From NCBI GenBank assembly GCA_030062745.1, contig CP099850.1, forward strand, positions 372,001 through 436,000: DNA of 64,000 bases. The letters run 5' to 3'. The first letter of the stretch is position 1, and every line of letters begins with the position of its first letter. Origin of the DNA: Capitulum mitella (taxonomy: Eukaryota; Arthropoda; Thecostraca; Pollicipedomorpha; Pollicipedidae). This document shows, one piece after another, positions 12,101 to 23,261 of this stretch. The notes under the pieces are model-generated. The model did not search any database. It saw only the letters and a program-made list of their open reading frames with translations, and was not told the DNA's origin. The position numbers were made by a program, and so were the translations under genes.

Positions 12101-15100
12101 CTCATGGAGAAGTGGGCTGAGCTTCAAGTAATTCAAGGCCGACCACCAACTTTCTCGTGTTTGATTGTCGTAATTAGCAGATCTTGTGGCGGATACAGGA
12201 ACACTGGATTTCCCTATGGGACACCTGATCTGAGCTTATGAAGCTGTTCATGGAAGGGCTGGGTGTGGTTTCAGTAGGCTGTAGCCCATGCCGATACCAA
12301 AGCACCTACGTTGCCCGCAGTGCCCTTGATTGCGCAGTCCACCGAAAGCAGAACGGAAAGAAAAATTAGAATCACGATACGTGAGTTTCTCACTTGAATC
12401 GTCTTCCCGAACGTGAGCTAGGACGAAATTTTCGAAAACAGTAGGGGAAGGCAAATGAGATTTTGGAACCTTTACTTTTCAGTCAACGCCCATAGAAGCC
12501 ATGTTAAATCTGCAACGGGGGGGGGGGGGTGCTTGTACTGTTCCAAAGTATAATGAAGTTTCATTCCTGAGCGTGAGGCCATCCCTGAAAAGATGCTTGA
12601 CTTTCCATCGCGCCAGCCGTACTGTCTCATCGCTCCGTGAAGTCGCGTCGCGTCCTTTGCAGTGACAGTCATGCCTACAATGTGTATGGAGTTGGTCGGT
12701 ACGGTTAGCCCGTTCAGCGGATCGCGTGAGGGTAAAGGGTGATTACCGAGGTCCGGGTTCATAAGCGGTCATGTTTCAGCGTCGGGCAATGAGTCTTTAG
12801 CGCCATCTCTACCGTCCTGTGTCGGCGACATCGACCGTTTCCAGCTGGCGACAGCGCCACGGAGGGGAGCCATGTTACGAAGTACCACGCAATTGACACA
12901 GACATGGTGTACCCAGACCAGGGTTGGAAGTTTTTTTTGTACGTGGTGCCGGAGTATAATTTTTGTTTTGGAGTACAAAGTTTCACAAACAGTAGTGCTG
13001 GTTTCAGTTGGCGCTCTTCATGTAAGTCAGTTATGACAATATGCGTACCTCTTACTGAATGGAGACAAAATCATTTGCTCGCGGATTAAAAATTTGTCAA
13101 CACATACTGTAGCTTTTTAATGGGAACACAAGATCGAACTTTTTGAGTAGAAAATGTTTTCAGAGTACTGATGCTCGTCAACACCAAAACAAAAACAAAA
13201 ACAAAAAAACAACGCCTTTTCCAACCTTGACGCAGACAGATCGAGCGGCCTCTGTCTGCCATGCGTTTCGGGTGCCAGACTAATTGCAACAGGATCGGAC
13301 TCTGTCGCTTTGGTTTGTGCGGCAAAGAAACTTTTGTCATCGTTCCAGCATGTCTTAAGCCATTCCTGTGCAGATGGCATGACGCGTAACGGGTTATCGC
13401 CAGGTATTCGGACGTTTGCCAAGCCACCAGCGTGTTATAGTCGGTTTACATGACTCGTGATGACCTTTTCATGTACGCGCGTGTGGCATTATGAGTGGGT
13501 AGCTGGTTTGCCGACGTTGGATTAAGACTGGGGGCCTGGCGTGTTCGGTGTCTATATGTGGGCGTTCAAAGTCCCCCTGACGCATCACGGCCTCCCAGTA
13601 AAGGATCATAGCACTCGACTGCCAAGCATGACAATCAGTCTTCGTAGTGCTTGCGAAACATGCTGAGATATGACGGTGTTTTCGTTTCCTGGCGGCAGCG
13701 GAAGCTGTGGGCTGTCAGTCATTTGTGCGTATTTTTCTAGGGCAAGTTTGTGTGTTCAGCCCGCTGGAAAGCACGCGTGGTTCTGGGAAGACATCTCATC
13801 TGTTTCGGGCTATTTGTCTGCCATTACGTTGTTGACTGCAGCCTACCAGTCCCCTGTCGTGTGTATTGGACCTTACTGTCGTTTGCCATCCGGTGCATCA
13901 CGCAGACGGGGGGGGGGGGTAAGGCGCCCCCCGTTGTCACTCCCGTGTATGAGAGACGAATCACACTGACAGTAGTGCCATAGTTGGCGATACGATCCCC
14001 AGGCGGTCGTTTGGACTCGGCACCGCAGACGTTCGATGTCGTGATCTCCGGGCGGCCGGCGGCCGTGTGCGGGCCTCCCCCGGCCCTGTCCCGCCGCGGC
14101 CGCAAACCGCAGAGCCTGCCGGGCCGCCGCCGCCCGGTTAACTGGCTCCGAGGCCGGCTGGTTGTGGCACGCCGGGCCAGGCGGCCGGCCGTGAGGCGCC
14201 GTCAGGGAACTGCCGGGGGAAGGCAGGGACTACCCGGCGGCCGCGGTCGATCTCTCAAGGAGATCGGAAGAGATCGGGGGATTTGTCAGGCCGGAAAGGA
14301 CGGGGCAGCCGCGCGGCCGGCTCCGGTCCACAGATGTCGCTGCGGTCGCCGACTGCCGGAGAACGTCACCAGGTGGCGCGCCGGTGCGGCGGGGGAGGGA
14401 GGGCGACCTGCGGCCGGCCGGCGACGCCGCGGCACCGCGATCAGCGGCGGTGGAGGCCGACCAAAACACGCCGGCTCCGGTGTCGCCGGCTCATGGCGTG
14501 CGGTTTCTCCCGGCGCCGCTGCGGCCGGCGCGCCCGCGGCTCGGCGGCAGACGCGGTGCGTGCGGCGCCGTCACGCGTCGGCTCGCGGCCGGCCGGTGCC
14601 GCCGACCCCACCCGGAACTGGGGTGGGGTCGGACGTGAGCCGTCGCGGGGGGCGCCGCCGCGGCCCGGGGCGCTCCTGGCTCCCGGAGCGGCTCCGTGGG
14701 CTCGCCCAGCCAGAGTTAATGGGGCCCGCTGTCCGGGCGGCCGGCCCGGAGGCTGCTGGAGGTGGCGGGTGGGTCGTCACTCGTCCAGCCGTCTCGCTGG
14801 GCTGCCACTCTGGCCCCAGACGAGGTCTGCTGACCCTGAGATCGACGACAGGCCAAGACATTGATTGTCTTCGACTGTTAACGACATTGGTTCGTTAGCC
14901 CATGTAAGGAGTTGGGTATACAAAAATTATGAACTGGGAAAAGTTGACATACAGTAATTGTAAGCACTGTGTGAGACACGACAGAGTCTCGTCATGGAAT
15001 TTTCCTACTGTGAGTCAGCAGAAAATGTCACGTCTAGTTTCCTGTTACAATCACAACACGTGGAAGTCAGACGAGTAAACAAGCAGAATAACGGGTAGTC

Positions 15101-18100
15101 CAGGGATGCATCCACCGTGCTCATCGCGTTGTTTTGAAACCAGAGCTCTCGTCTCACAACATTGCGCTGAGCCGTGATTTGGTGGTTGATTTCGTTTGGC
15201 AGCCACCGGCACTTGTGGCCCGCCTCTCAGAAATGACTGTCGCAGTTATCCGGCACTGAGACGGCTGCCGCTAGTGGGCGTTTTACAACGACGTTAAAAA
15301 AACTAGCTCGACACACCTCCTGGCTCTGATGCCCATGGCACCCGGCTCGGTTTTGCAGCGCGTCTTACGAAACTGTCAGCTGCTCGTGTTGGGTGGTGTT
15401 GGTCTGGCAAGGTCGGTATTCCTGTCACGGGTATCAGATTTATGACTGCGCCGCACTTTTGAGTAGCTGCAGACGGCGTCGGCTGCCGCCAGGTGGTGCC
15501 CTCTGCCCGGGATCAGCTGAAACGGGGCCGTTCATGTCGCTGACGCCGCCCCGTGTTCGGCAGGTTCGGGCTCGGCCGGTTCACCACCGAGGAGGAGGTG
15601 GACTACACGGCCGACAAGTGCATCCAGCAGGTTCGCCGGCTGCGGGAGATGAGGTGAGCGCCTGGCGGGACGAGGTGCGAGTCTCCAGCTGACCGGGGTT
15701 CAGAGCCGGGAGAGGTCTGGGTCGCAGGGAACCCCCGTCTCCTGTCGGGGCTTCTGTCTGTCTTTATCGGTCTTTTTCTTTGTCTTTGGGAGTTGGCACC
15801 GCCGGGGGGCATGGCTTCAGCTTTGGGGCGGGCAGGCACGTCTGAGCGTTCTGTTGCTGCGATAGATCTGGCTTCACGGCTTGGGCAGGTGTATGTATGT
15901 AGGCGTGCGTCACCGCCTTCCCCGGAGAGCGGTCAGGGCGGGATATGCCGACACACGTCCGATCGGTGAACCCGCGCCGTTGTTTCCGGCCGCTCTGACG
16001 ATCCCGGAAGTGGACCAGAGGTCGCTCCCCGTCACGTGACCATGCGAGGGCGCGCGGACCGCCGCCGGGCCGACCCGGCTGACGTCCGGACGTCATGTAT
16101 TTGCGTCAGTGGCCTTGGCTGGCGGCGGCGGCGAGACGGGCGGACCATCGTCGGCCGCCGCCGCGCCGGGGGTGTTGTCGGCGGGCGCCGGCGCCGGCGG
16201 CGGCCGCGGCGGCGCCTGGGACGGACAGGCCCACCGCGGCGCCGGCGCTGGCGCTCTGGCCGCGGTCCAGGTTCAGGGCCGTCTCCGGGCCGGCAGCTGG
16301 CGCCTCCGCTGGCGGCTGGTGTGGTCGCAAACGTCGCCAGTCTGTCCACCGCCATCGCCGCGGCGATCCATCCTTTCCATTGCCACCAGGAATGCGTGCA
16401 GTTATTGGTTATCCAGAGTGTCCCGCCTGATGACCAGCAATCTGCTTGAGGTTGTCGCATGCCATTGAGTTAGCTGCCGGACTGTGCTGCGTCCGATTGC
16501 CCCATGCCCTCTGTGCGGTCGCCCCCTGTCCAGTCGTCAGATGGGATCAGTGTGCGGTGTATCCGCTGTGTGACCAGGGTTCCCGAGCCGCGCGTGACGT
16601 TCCCGTCACGTCCGCCGTGACTCGGCTGTCTCCGGACCGCGTTAAAACGCAGCCCGTTATATGTAAACTCCGGCTCAGACCGATAGGGTGCTCTGGAGTG
16701 CGACCCAAACCGCGCGACAGGTTTAAGCATGGTTCGATATTTGAGGTCATATTGGGAAGGGTATCGCCATCGCCGTTATGACGTCATACTCTGGTCTTTT
16801 CGCAACGGTGAGCTAGAAAGTCTAGTTCGATGGACCATGTGGCTCGGTTTTTTGTTTCTGTATATTTAGTTGTTTCTGCGAAAAACAGATAACAGTCTGC
16901 TGTGAAAACACTGCCGCATGGCTTTGGTTACTCAAAAACAATTGGAAATGCGTTATTTTCCGCCTTATTTTTACGAATGGGCTCGGCTTGTAATATAATG
17001 CACGATGCCAAGTACATGATATGGAAACAAGCGACGAACAAATAAATAACGAACCTCCTGTGCGCTGGGTGGGTGCATCGGTACTCTGTTACCGAAGATT
17101 GAAACTAACACTGGGACGTCAGCTTGTAGTTGATTGGTTGCTAGCTTTGCGTGAATGCTGTTGTGCAGCAGACCGCATTGGCCAGGTATTACATCCAAAC
17201 TGTCCATTGTGGTAAGTCAGACTGTTTCAAATAGTCGGATGACAGAATAGAAAATGAGAGACAAAACGTAGATCACATTAAGAATACAAGGTCGCGAACA
17301 CACTGATGTGCTTTTTTCATCGGGGGGGGGGGGTCGGATAAACCTCTTTGGATCAGCACTGATCGTTGCGGAGCTATGGGACGAAGGAATTTAGCAGGAG
17401 TGCCAGACGTGCCGGATGGGGGGATCGAGGATAAAGACCGGGAATAAAGAGAATGGAGATGGGGGGGGGTGGATGACTTCTTCCCTTATCCCTTACTTTG
17501 CCTGTACGAAGCGATTTTGCGTCGGACTTTTCTGCTAATTCGCCGTTGTGAAGATGGCCTCGATGTGGTTCTCGCGGTGGCCACTGTGTGTCGGAAGTAA
17601 AGCAGATGTTTTGAGTCTGCGTCGATATGGACCCAGGCTTCAAGGTTAACTGTTAAAGGTCACGCTTCTGCGACGGTAAATGTAAGGCTGCTTTTTGTCT
17701 CAGCTTTCGTGAGAAAAGAAAAAGCGGAATCTATCGGCTCCCTTATATGCGTGGCGACGTGATCTCTGAAGACTGACATTATGCGTCCGGCTTCCATCCC
17801 GTCGGAGCCGTATTGCGAACGTAACAAATCTACGGCGGCCCGGTATGGGTACCGATGATACGGGCGGCCCTTGCCCAGCTGTTTATCTTCACAGTCCAGT
17901 GAGCACGAAGTCTGTGGCGCGGCCTAGCCCGGAGCGCCCATCGTTGTGAATGTGTACGCGAATGTGTACCCTGTCCACCGGCCGTGCACCTAGTGCCTGG
18001 CTGGGGTAGGTCCCCCGCCGCTGGCCGCCGACCGCTCCTCCGTCGGTGCGACCCGCGCCGTCCGGATAGGGCTGCCCCGGCAGGTTGTGAGTCGGGGTCG

Positions 18101-21100
18101 GCCTGCCGCTGTTGACGTGCTGCGGGCCGCTCCAGTGTGCCCGGTGGTGGGAGGCCGGGCCGGCGCCGGCCGCCGGCTGCCGGCTGAGCCGCGTCGGCCC
18201 GGTGCAGTCGACCTCTGCAGAGTTCGGGGCTGCCGCTGCCGGCTCTCCGGGGACTCGGGCGCCTGCCTGGCGGCAGAGGTGCTCCGTCGGGTCACCGGCT
18301 CGGCCCAAGGACGACGGGGCTCCACGGGGTCAGCGGTGGCTGCCGGCGGGGCTCTGACGGGTCACTGGCTCGGCCTGCAGTCAATCGTTGTGGTTTTACG
18401 GGGTCAGCAATGGCGGTCAGTGGGGCTCCGGTGGGTCAGCTGCTCCGTCACGCTCAGTGGGGTTCTGGTGAGTGAGCATTGATGATCAGCAAGCTTCTGA
18501 TGGGTCGCCATTGACAACCAGTGAGTCTCCGTTGGCTCAGTGGCTTCTTCTCTCACGGTCAGGGGGACGCCGTTGGCTCAGTGGCCCCTTCTCTCACGGT
18601 GAGGGGGACGCCGTTGGCTCAGTGGCCCCTCCTCTCACGGTCAGAGGGACTCCATTGGCTCAGTGGCCCCTCCTCTCACGGTCAGTGGGGCTCCGTTACC
18701 TCAGTGTCTGCCGTCACTGTCAGGCGGATGTCCTCGTATCGCCGTTATCTGGCCGATCTGTCGCGCCGCCGTGACGCCATACACGGCGTCGGCCGTCGGC
18801 CGCTCTGGCATCTGTCTGCAAGGAAGCAGACAGGAAGTCGAACCGTCTGAGGACCATGCTTGGCCTCGTTGAAGGAGCCCCGGAAGAGGCCTCACCGCAC
18901 CGTCAAGGTCTCCCATTTGAATTTTCTTTTCTGGTCAGTGATACACGACGTCGTGAATTTATTGATCGCGTGCAATCTGCGTCATCGGCTGCGAGTGTCA
19001 GTGCGGTGCAAACTGGAGAGAAAGCAGCGCCAACGCTACAGCTCTGTTTCCTTTACGGATGCCAGTGCGACGTACTTGGAAAACATCGAACTCGTGTTTA
19101 CGAATATTTTGGGTCACTTTGAGGCCCCATTGGGCAGGATAAACATCGGCGGGGGCTTGGCTGCAGCTGGAAGCCTCGTCCAGATTTGTGACCCCGGTCG
19201 CCCACTCTGTTTATGGGGAAAGCCTTGCGAACTGTTTTGACGCCGAGGTGAATGGATTGCACGCATGGGCTTGATTTGGCCGTCCTTGAAGCGTGCATAG
19301 GGGTGCAGGAAAGCGGAAGAACGTCATCTCCCGTTTAGCGTACTTCGACTCTTGCATTATCTGCGGAATGACTTCACATCATAAGTATCCTCCAGCGAGC
19401 TTGCATTGCCGGATTTGACCGTTATGTTTAGATAGCTTTTCGGCCTGGCAGCTAGCGTGGCAAGGTCATTAGCTCCTTACAAATGATGCTTGTGAGGGCT
19501 ACGAACCCCGTGAATAGAGCGGCACCATCCGGATAAGCTCGCACGAACACCGGAATTTGTAGTGGCACGTAGGCCGTGTCCGCTGGCAGGTTCATGTTTC
19601 TTCTAAAAAAGAAGGAACTGTCATCAGCACTATTCCCTTCTCTCTGTAAGTCTATCGCTTTTCCTGAAGACTCGTTGGTACTTTGAGATCACGGGGTCAA
19701 CAAAAATGCCATGGGCGACGTTCCCCTCACCTATCTACGGCACCGTCTCTTCGAGCGGGCAGGCCCGCGGCGATCGCCTGCCGGCTTCCACCGTCATTGG
19801 TCAGCAGCGGGCCGGCCGCGTCTGGCGGAGGGCCTGTGTGAGCTCCCGGACCGATCTGCTGCCGCGGCGGCCGGGCTCGGGATGAGGGGATGCCGGCCGG
19901 CCGGCGCGGTGGGCCGGCCCGACAGCCGCCTGTTCGCGACCGCCGCTGAACGGCCCGCTGTGGAAAATTCGGCGCACCGTACGGCGGGAGCGGACCGGCG
20001 GAGGCCGCGAACGGGCCGCACTTTGGCCGGAGACGCGCGCAGTCAGCACCGCTGCGACTCCTGTCCGGCCCCGTCCGCCGGCCGGGAGGGCCTGACGGTC
20101 GCCTTGTGACTACTCTGACTCGATTATGACCACTCCGACTCTACTCTGACTCGTGTATGGCCCCGTCTGCCGGCGGGGAAGTGCCGGACAGACGCCTTAT
20201 GGTTTCATTCTGACTCTGTTTTGACTACTCCGACTACTCCGACTCCCGTCCGGCCCGTTTGCCGACCGAGAGGTGCCGGACGGACGCCTTATATCTGTAC
20301 TCTGACTCTGTTTCGGCTACTCCGACTGTACTCTGACTCGTGTATGACCCCGTTTGCCGGCCGGAAGGTGCCGGACACACGTTACGTGACTGCTCTGACT
20401 CTAGTCTGACTCTGCTTTGACACCTCTGGGCCTGTCTGCCGGCCGGGAGAAGCATTCGAATTATCTGCTCCGTCTGCTTGTGCCGCTCACTAGAATGCAA
20501 CGCATCGCAGACATTCAGCTATCAGTGACACACTCTTCGGCATCCCGCACTTCATTTGGTGCCGGCTGCAGGAAATTGATTCAGGGAACGTCTGTGGTCC
20601 CAGGGCGAAGGCACGTGCATTTTGTCGCTACAGGGACCGCCGACAACGGTTCATCTGTTGTGGCATCGCGAGGATTCTGGGGGCGGGCCGAAGCGGCGGT
20701 TTCGGGCCCCGAGATCCGCTCTTTGACACGGATCCGCAGTGAACGCGTCTGCGAATCTGTCGTCGGCGAACGTCGCGAAGTTATTGCTTGCGGCGATCTC
20801 GGTCTGCTTGGCGGCGGTGGGTTGAGGATACCGAGAAATCGCGGAATGTGTGGCCCGGCATCGGGACGACTTTTCGACACGCTGCATTTCGAGAATCGTG
20901 CTTTGTTCCGGACGGCAGGTCGCGGATGTCGTGGCGATAGCTCCGCTTCGATGCGCTCACGTCACTCGTGGCCCCAGCCGGAGCAGGCCGTGGCGGACGC
21001 ACGCGCCGCACGTCCGGCACGTGTGAGACGTGGCACGTGCCGGCTGTGTTGCGGGTCGGCGCGGTTTCGGGCGGCGCCGCGTGGTGACTGCCAGGGTCTG

Positions 21101-23261
21101 CACCCGCCGACGGTTTGGAGTTTTGGCGGCCAGCGTCCGTCTGCGGGGAGACTGTGGGGGAGGGGGCTTCCGGTAGTGGACGTTGCATGATTCGGCAGGG
21201 TTATTCTGATTGAACATCGTTCATCGATGTTGCTAAGGTCTTTCTTGGAAGGTGGTGGTGCGGTAACCGCAGACTCGCGTTGAACGCGGTCGCAGCGTCC
21301 GGCTGCGGTCGGTCCGTCGCCGTCAAATGCATCATGTGAGACATGCGGCTAGCAATGGAATGTCTGTGTCCGAATAAACCAGCAGTAGCGGCTTTGAGTT
21401 GGTCAAGATCTCAGTTAAGGTTTGTCCATGCAGTCGGTGCTCGGAACCCCGATTACCAGCATGGCAGTTACCAGCATGGCTGAAAATTTCGGAATATTAT
21501 TGGGGGGGGGAGAGTCCACATAGGATTTCAAACCATTTCTTCCCAGTCATTGCCGAACGCCTGATGTTAAAATTTCTGAATATTGGGGAGGGGCCTGGAT
21601 CCCCGACCCCCCCCCCCTCGGGATCGCCAGGCATGGTTGCCAGGCAGGCGTGGCGAGCAGTGCTGCTCCGGTCTGACGGCCGGCCGATGCCACTGACCAG
21701 TCTTGCCCGCCGCCTCTGCACCACGTGGCGCCGCGCTCGCTCAGTCGGCTGATCAAGTCAGCAACTTGTCTCCTACCTGTCGCGGTCTGAGGCCGGCTCT
21801 GGCAGCTCTCTGTGGCAGCTCTGGGTGGTAATCGAGTCGGAATGCCGCTGGCGAATCTGCTGAGGACCGAAGCCGTCGGTGACTCATCCACCGGCGGTGC
21901 CGCCGTCTGCTGGGCCGTCTTGTCCTGATGTCTGTGCCGCCTGCTAGGCCGTCTGGTCCCGCTGTCTCTGCCGCCGTCTGCCGGACCGTCTGGTCCCGGT
22001 GTCTCTGCCGCCGTCTGCCGGACCGTCTGGTCCCGGTGTCTCTGCCGCCGTCTGCCGGACCGTCTGGTCCCGGTGTCTCTGCCGCCGTCTGCCGGACCGT
22101 CTGGTCCCTCTGCCGCCGTCTGCCGGACCGTCTGCCGGACCGTCTGGTCCCGGTGTTTGTCGCGTCAGCACCTCTGCATACGATGGTCATTTTGGACGAT
22201 GGTGGTCGAACGATGGTCAGCTAGTGGTCGGACGGTGGTCAGCCAGTGGTCAGACGGTGTTCAGGAGGTGATAGGACTCGTGGTGGTCGATAAGAGGTCC
22301 GTTATTGGGTGGAACCCGGTTGCCGACATTACGGTCTGTTGCGGGGCCTGGTTGCCGACAGTACAGCGGTCATTCCTCGGAACCGTCGCCGCTTCTGTTT
22401 ATGTTGGCCAGATTTGGGGTCGGCCAAACGTCTCCAGACTAACCGGAGCAGGCGCTTCTGCATTTAGCAGTGCGAGACAGCAACCCGTTGCACTCCGCTC
22501 ATGGAGTGAGGTATTCATACCACTTCTGTGGTGAATACCCACCATTGCTGGCGTGAATTGAACGTGGAAGTCTCTCCGAAATGTTTAAAGGGTTTTCCGC
22601 GCTATTTAAACGCACCTGATTGCGGTTAAGTAAGTCAGTTGGAACGAGTCTCTCAGTCATGCCTTCAAACTGGTTGTGTCTTTGTGATGGTAGAATAATT
22701 TTTCGAGTCTTGGCGTGGTCTTAAACAGAATGAATTAAAAGAATGGATGTCTGGGTAATTTTCCATTGTTGTGGCCTCTGTCGTCTGTTCTGGTGGGTGT
22801 TCTGTGTTCTTTCGGCCGATACTCCATGGGGATGGATGCAGTGATATACCAACAATGAGCTTGCGGAAACAGAAAAGTGGAGGCCAAGATGGCTCTTAAA
22901 ATCTGGTTCTGCGCCTTGGTTAAGGACCACCGTACTTGTAGTTGGTTACGACGCTGCATTGCTGCCTGAACAGGACGGGCTCACACAAGGACCTGTGTGA
23001 GCTGAAGGACTCCGTTCATTGACCCCTTGCCATCATGTTTTATGGCTTCCGTTTCACTTCTCTGAGAGATGCACCTAGTTCACCGTATCCTGTTGGTGCC
23101 AGTTTTGTGTCTACAGTTGATTGACCTGTGTCCGCAATTTCAGGCCTCTGTCTGGGTGTTGTGCCCGCAGCTGATTGACCTGCGTTTGCTGTTTCAGCCC
23201 GCTGTGGGAGATGGTGCAGGAGGGAGTCGACATTAAGTCCATCAAATGGTCGCAGCACTGA
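1..23261 (+). CDS. NFS1: Cysteine desulfurase NFS1, mitochondrial (5'-partial, 8 exons)
   Basis: Class-V PLP-dependent aminotransferase that takes sulfur from cysteine and passes it as a persulfide to the mitochondrial ISCU scaffold. My exon join is 3-140, 605-797, 2306-2440, 3251-3408, 10448-10586, 11096-11228, 15564-15653, 23198-23261, and every intron has GT-AG borders and matching phase. Visible motifs are ATESNN, HTDAAQ, the PLP-lysine motif [12 protein letters not shown], the persulfide-cysteine loop SSGSACTS, and the eukaryotic C-terminus ending KSIKWSQH. The N-terminus, including the targeting peptide, lies left of the window. Introns are 0.5 to 7.5 kb. One holds an antisense nested gene, and one ends in a 12-copy array of its own splice acceptor. 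No broken residue was seen, so the gene looks functional. Confidence 0.96.
605..797 (+). CDS. NFS1: NFS1 exon
   Basis: Acceptor TTGTAG, then [19 protein letters not shown] and on to [17 protein letters not shown]. It enters in phase 0 and leaves in phase 1 at a GTGCGT donor. The sequence is close to animal NFS1 throughout. Confidence 0.95.
1380..1660. repeat. GC-rich minisatellite
   Basis: Short CCGGTCCGGCCC-type words are repeated. A higher-order copy of about 107 bp is present, since the block ending in TGACCCGGTGAAGTCTGG appears twice. It lies in an NFS1 intron, and the long open frames across it are repeat artefacts. Confidence 0.8.
2306..2440 (+). CDS. NFS1: NFS1 exon with PLP lysine
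   Basis: Begins [19 protein letters not shown] and ends [12 protein letters not shown]. The histidine and lysine that hold and bind PLP are both present. Acceptor is CTGACAG and donor is GTGAGG. Phases are 1 in and 1 out. Confidence 0.95.
2735..3250 (+). repeat. 44-46 bp tandem array of the NFS1 splice acceptor
   Basis: Twelve units in a row (repeat landmarks at about 2751, 2795, 2840, 2885 and so on to 3155, 3201, 3246). Each contains a pyrimidine tract, CCGCCGCAG and about 19 nt matching the start of the following NFS1 exon. Only the last unit continues into real exon. The penultimate unit reads GCAAG in place of GCAGG, and the spacing before it is 46 rather than 45 bp. Confidence 0.9.
3251..3408 (+). 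CDS. NFS1: NFS1 exon after acceptor array
   Basis: Encodes [20 protein letters not shown], then [19 protein letters not shown], ending AAEEME before a GTACGC donor. The used acceptor (CCGCCGCAG) is the last of 12 near-identical units. Choosing it keeps the conserved [13 protein letters not shown] junction. Confidence 0.95.
4527..5645 (-). CDS. Nested gene, main exon
   Basis: Opens [19 protein letters not shown] after CGCCAG and runs 372 codons to a stop. The composition is that of real protein ([32 protein letters not shown]), unlike the arginine-rich frames on the other strand. Confidence 0.8.
   Translation of the reverse strand, partial: EVELTPRLLPANGTNALRLTVRGCRRNVTLSSGLLHAADSLAVLQLVVMDTDRFRIRRYAPAESRPRNVTARFERVHLPRLEAALFAGGLSVRADFVDVDVDEVAGGAFSGGAAPPAVALRRSRVGRLAAGAFALPVGVEAVPSAPVGLIIADSDVGVWESDAYVGGSQVTVVDSRVRRLATRALSATGLLTLHWNRTEVDEVEQRAVYQHAAPSGRHEAPLSLVFHGNRFGSVLAPAGSGGGGGGDGPLHFAHGVPAALHFLSNDVLASWVAPVTPDPRPSQVAGTRLQCRCPLLAGWLPGSAFAAGAFCQPSRPGERGIRQAEHFFDEECDGPARRPAAPSAGGRPAAALARLVLVLVCWAARLLGGAGP
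4527..6418 (-). CDS. Nested gene: secreted, probably GPI-anchored repeat protein (5'-partial)
   Basis: Not recognised by name. Two exons are visible, 6418-6237 and 5645-4527, joined in phase 0 (donor GTGAGT, acceptor CGCCAG). The first has a hydrophobic stretch ([17 protein letters not shown]) typical of a signal peptide, then a cysteine cluster ([22 protein letters not shown]) like an N-cap. The second, 372 codons, has loose repeats of about 20-25 residues with L/V and R/N periodicity, several N-x-S/T sites and a late Cys pair, and ends in a hydrophobic tail ([17 protein letters not shown]), as in GPI-anchored proteins. A solenoid ectodomain (LRR-like or beta-helix) is inferred. The start codon must lie in an upstream exon I could not find. 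The gene sits antisense inside an NFS1 intron. Confidence 0.75.
6237..6418 (-). CDS. Nested gene, signal-peptide exon
   Basis: Minus-strand acceptor TCACCACCAG, then the hydrophobic segment, the cysteine-rich cap and CIGFPEDT before a consensus GTGAGT donor. Immediately upstream is a 39-bp array whose units resemble this acceptor and exon start. Confidence 0.7.
6440..6797 (-). repeat. 39-bp tandem array resembling a splice acceptor
   Basis: About nine units of exactly 39 bp. On the minus strand each reads CTCTGTCACCGTCAG, then CTGTTCCGCTGGTCCGGGC, closely matching the nested gene's acceptor and exon start (TCTGTCACCACCAG, then CTGCGCCGCTGGTCTGGGC). Because 39 is a multiple of three, all frames stay open across it. 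Confidence 0.85.
6847..8050. mobile_element. TTAA-flanked, piggyBac-like non-autonomous element
   Basis: TTAA (6847-6850), a 1,196-bp AT-rich body, then TTAA (8047-8050). The ends form perfect 12-bp inverted repeats, CCCTATTCCCGG and CCGGGAATAGGG. TTAA target duplications with CCC...GGG ends are the hallmark of the piggyBac superfamily. A longer imperfect inverted match (CCGGCAGGAATC against GATTCCCGGCAGG) lies inside. No transposase frame is present, so this is a MITE-like derivative. The body has several AAGGTCA direct repeats. Confidence 0.8.
10130..10440. repeat. Degenerate short repeats before an NFS1 acceptor
   Basis: Repeated words of the type CTGTGGTCTGTGACTG run up to the acceptor at 10447. 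They lie entirely on the intron side and do not copy exon sequence. Confidence 0.7.
10448..10586 (+). CDS. NFS1: NFS1 exon
   Basis: Starts [20 protein letters not shown] after CCTGGCAG and ends [14 protein letters not shown]. The GTACGT donor leaves phase 1. The preceding 7 kb intron carries the antisense nested gene and a TTAA element. Confidence 0.95.
11096..11228 (+). CDS. NFS1: NFS1 exon with catalytic cysteine
   Basis: Encodes [20 protein letters not shown] and continues to [15 protein letters not shown]. The cysteine of SSGSACTS is the persulfide-carrying residue in this family, and it is intact. Acceptor is CTGCAG and donor is GTGAGG, leaving phase 2. Confidence 0.96.
11229..15563. 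other. NFS1 intron, mostly unassigned
   Basis: No supported gene. It holds a dispersed-repeat copy (about 12,770-13,095), two poly-G runs (about 12,520 and 13,910) and a very GC-rich block (about 14,000-14,800) with long frames on both strands that look like composition artefacts. Confidence 0.6.
12770..13095 (+). mobile_element. Dispersed repeat, copy 1
   Basis: About 300 bp matching, in opposite orientation, the block at 59,000-59,300. Shared landmarks are CAGGGTTGGAA, a T-rich tract, TTTTGTTTTGGAGT, TTAGTTGGCGCTC-like sequence, GTAAGTCAGTTATGAC and CTGAATGGAGAC. The family is unknown and no complete ORF is present. Confidence 0.6.
15564..15653 (+). CDS. NFS1: NFS1 exon
   Basis: Encodes [20 protein letters not shown] and QQVRRLREM, flanked by a TCGGCAG acceptor and a GTGAGC donor. 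Phase 2 on both sides. Confidence 0.95.
18525..18710. repeat. 41-bp minisatellite
   Basis: Four to five units, each with GTTGGCTCAGTGGCCCC followed by TCTCACGGT. Spacing read directly is 41 bp. Confidence 0.85.
20150..20430. repeat. About 90-bp degenerate tandem repeat
   Basis: Three to four units, each with a GCCGGCCGGGAGGTGCCGGA-like core followed by CTGACTCTGTTTTGACTACTC-like sequence. Confidence 0.7.
21925..22160. repeat. 37-bp minisatellite
   Basis: About five to six units of CTCTGCCGCCGTCTGCCGG plus ACCGTCTGGTCCCGGTGT. The last copies are shortened. Confidence 0.85.
23198..23261 (+). CDS. NFS1: NFS1 terminal exon
   Basis: After GTTTCAG the frame reads [20 protein letters not shown] and then TGA, the standard animal NFS1 C-terminus. 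A weaker copy of the acceptor and exon start lies about 50 bp upstream (ATTTCAG at 23,141-23,147). Confidence 0.95.

Larger units (their letters stand above)
15654..23197. other. Last NFS1 intron, 7.5 kb
   Basis: No exon or RNA gene recognised. Contents are several minisatellites (41-bp at 18.5 kb, about 90-bp at 20.2 kb, 37-bp at 22.0 kb), G-homopolymers near 17,325, 17,460 and 21,500, and GC-rich blocks at 16.1, 18.1, 19.8 and 21.0 kb. Confidence 0.6.

Noticed and set aside
14000-14900. Long frames on both strands in a GC-rich block
   Set aside because: Arginine, proline and glycine rich composition without motifs. Better explained by GC content inside an NFS1 intron.
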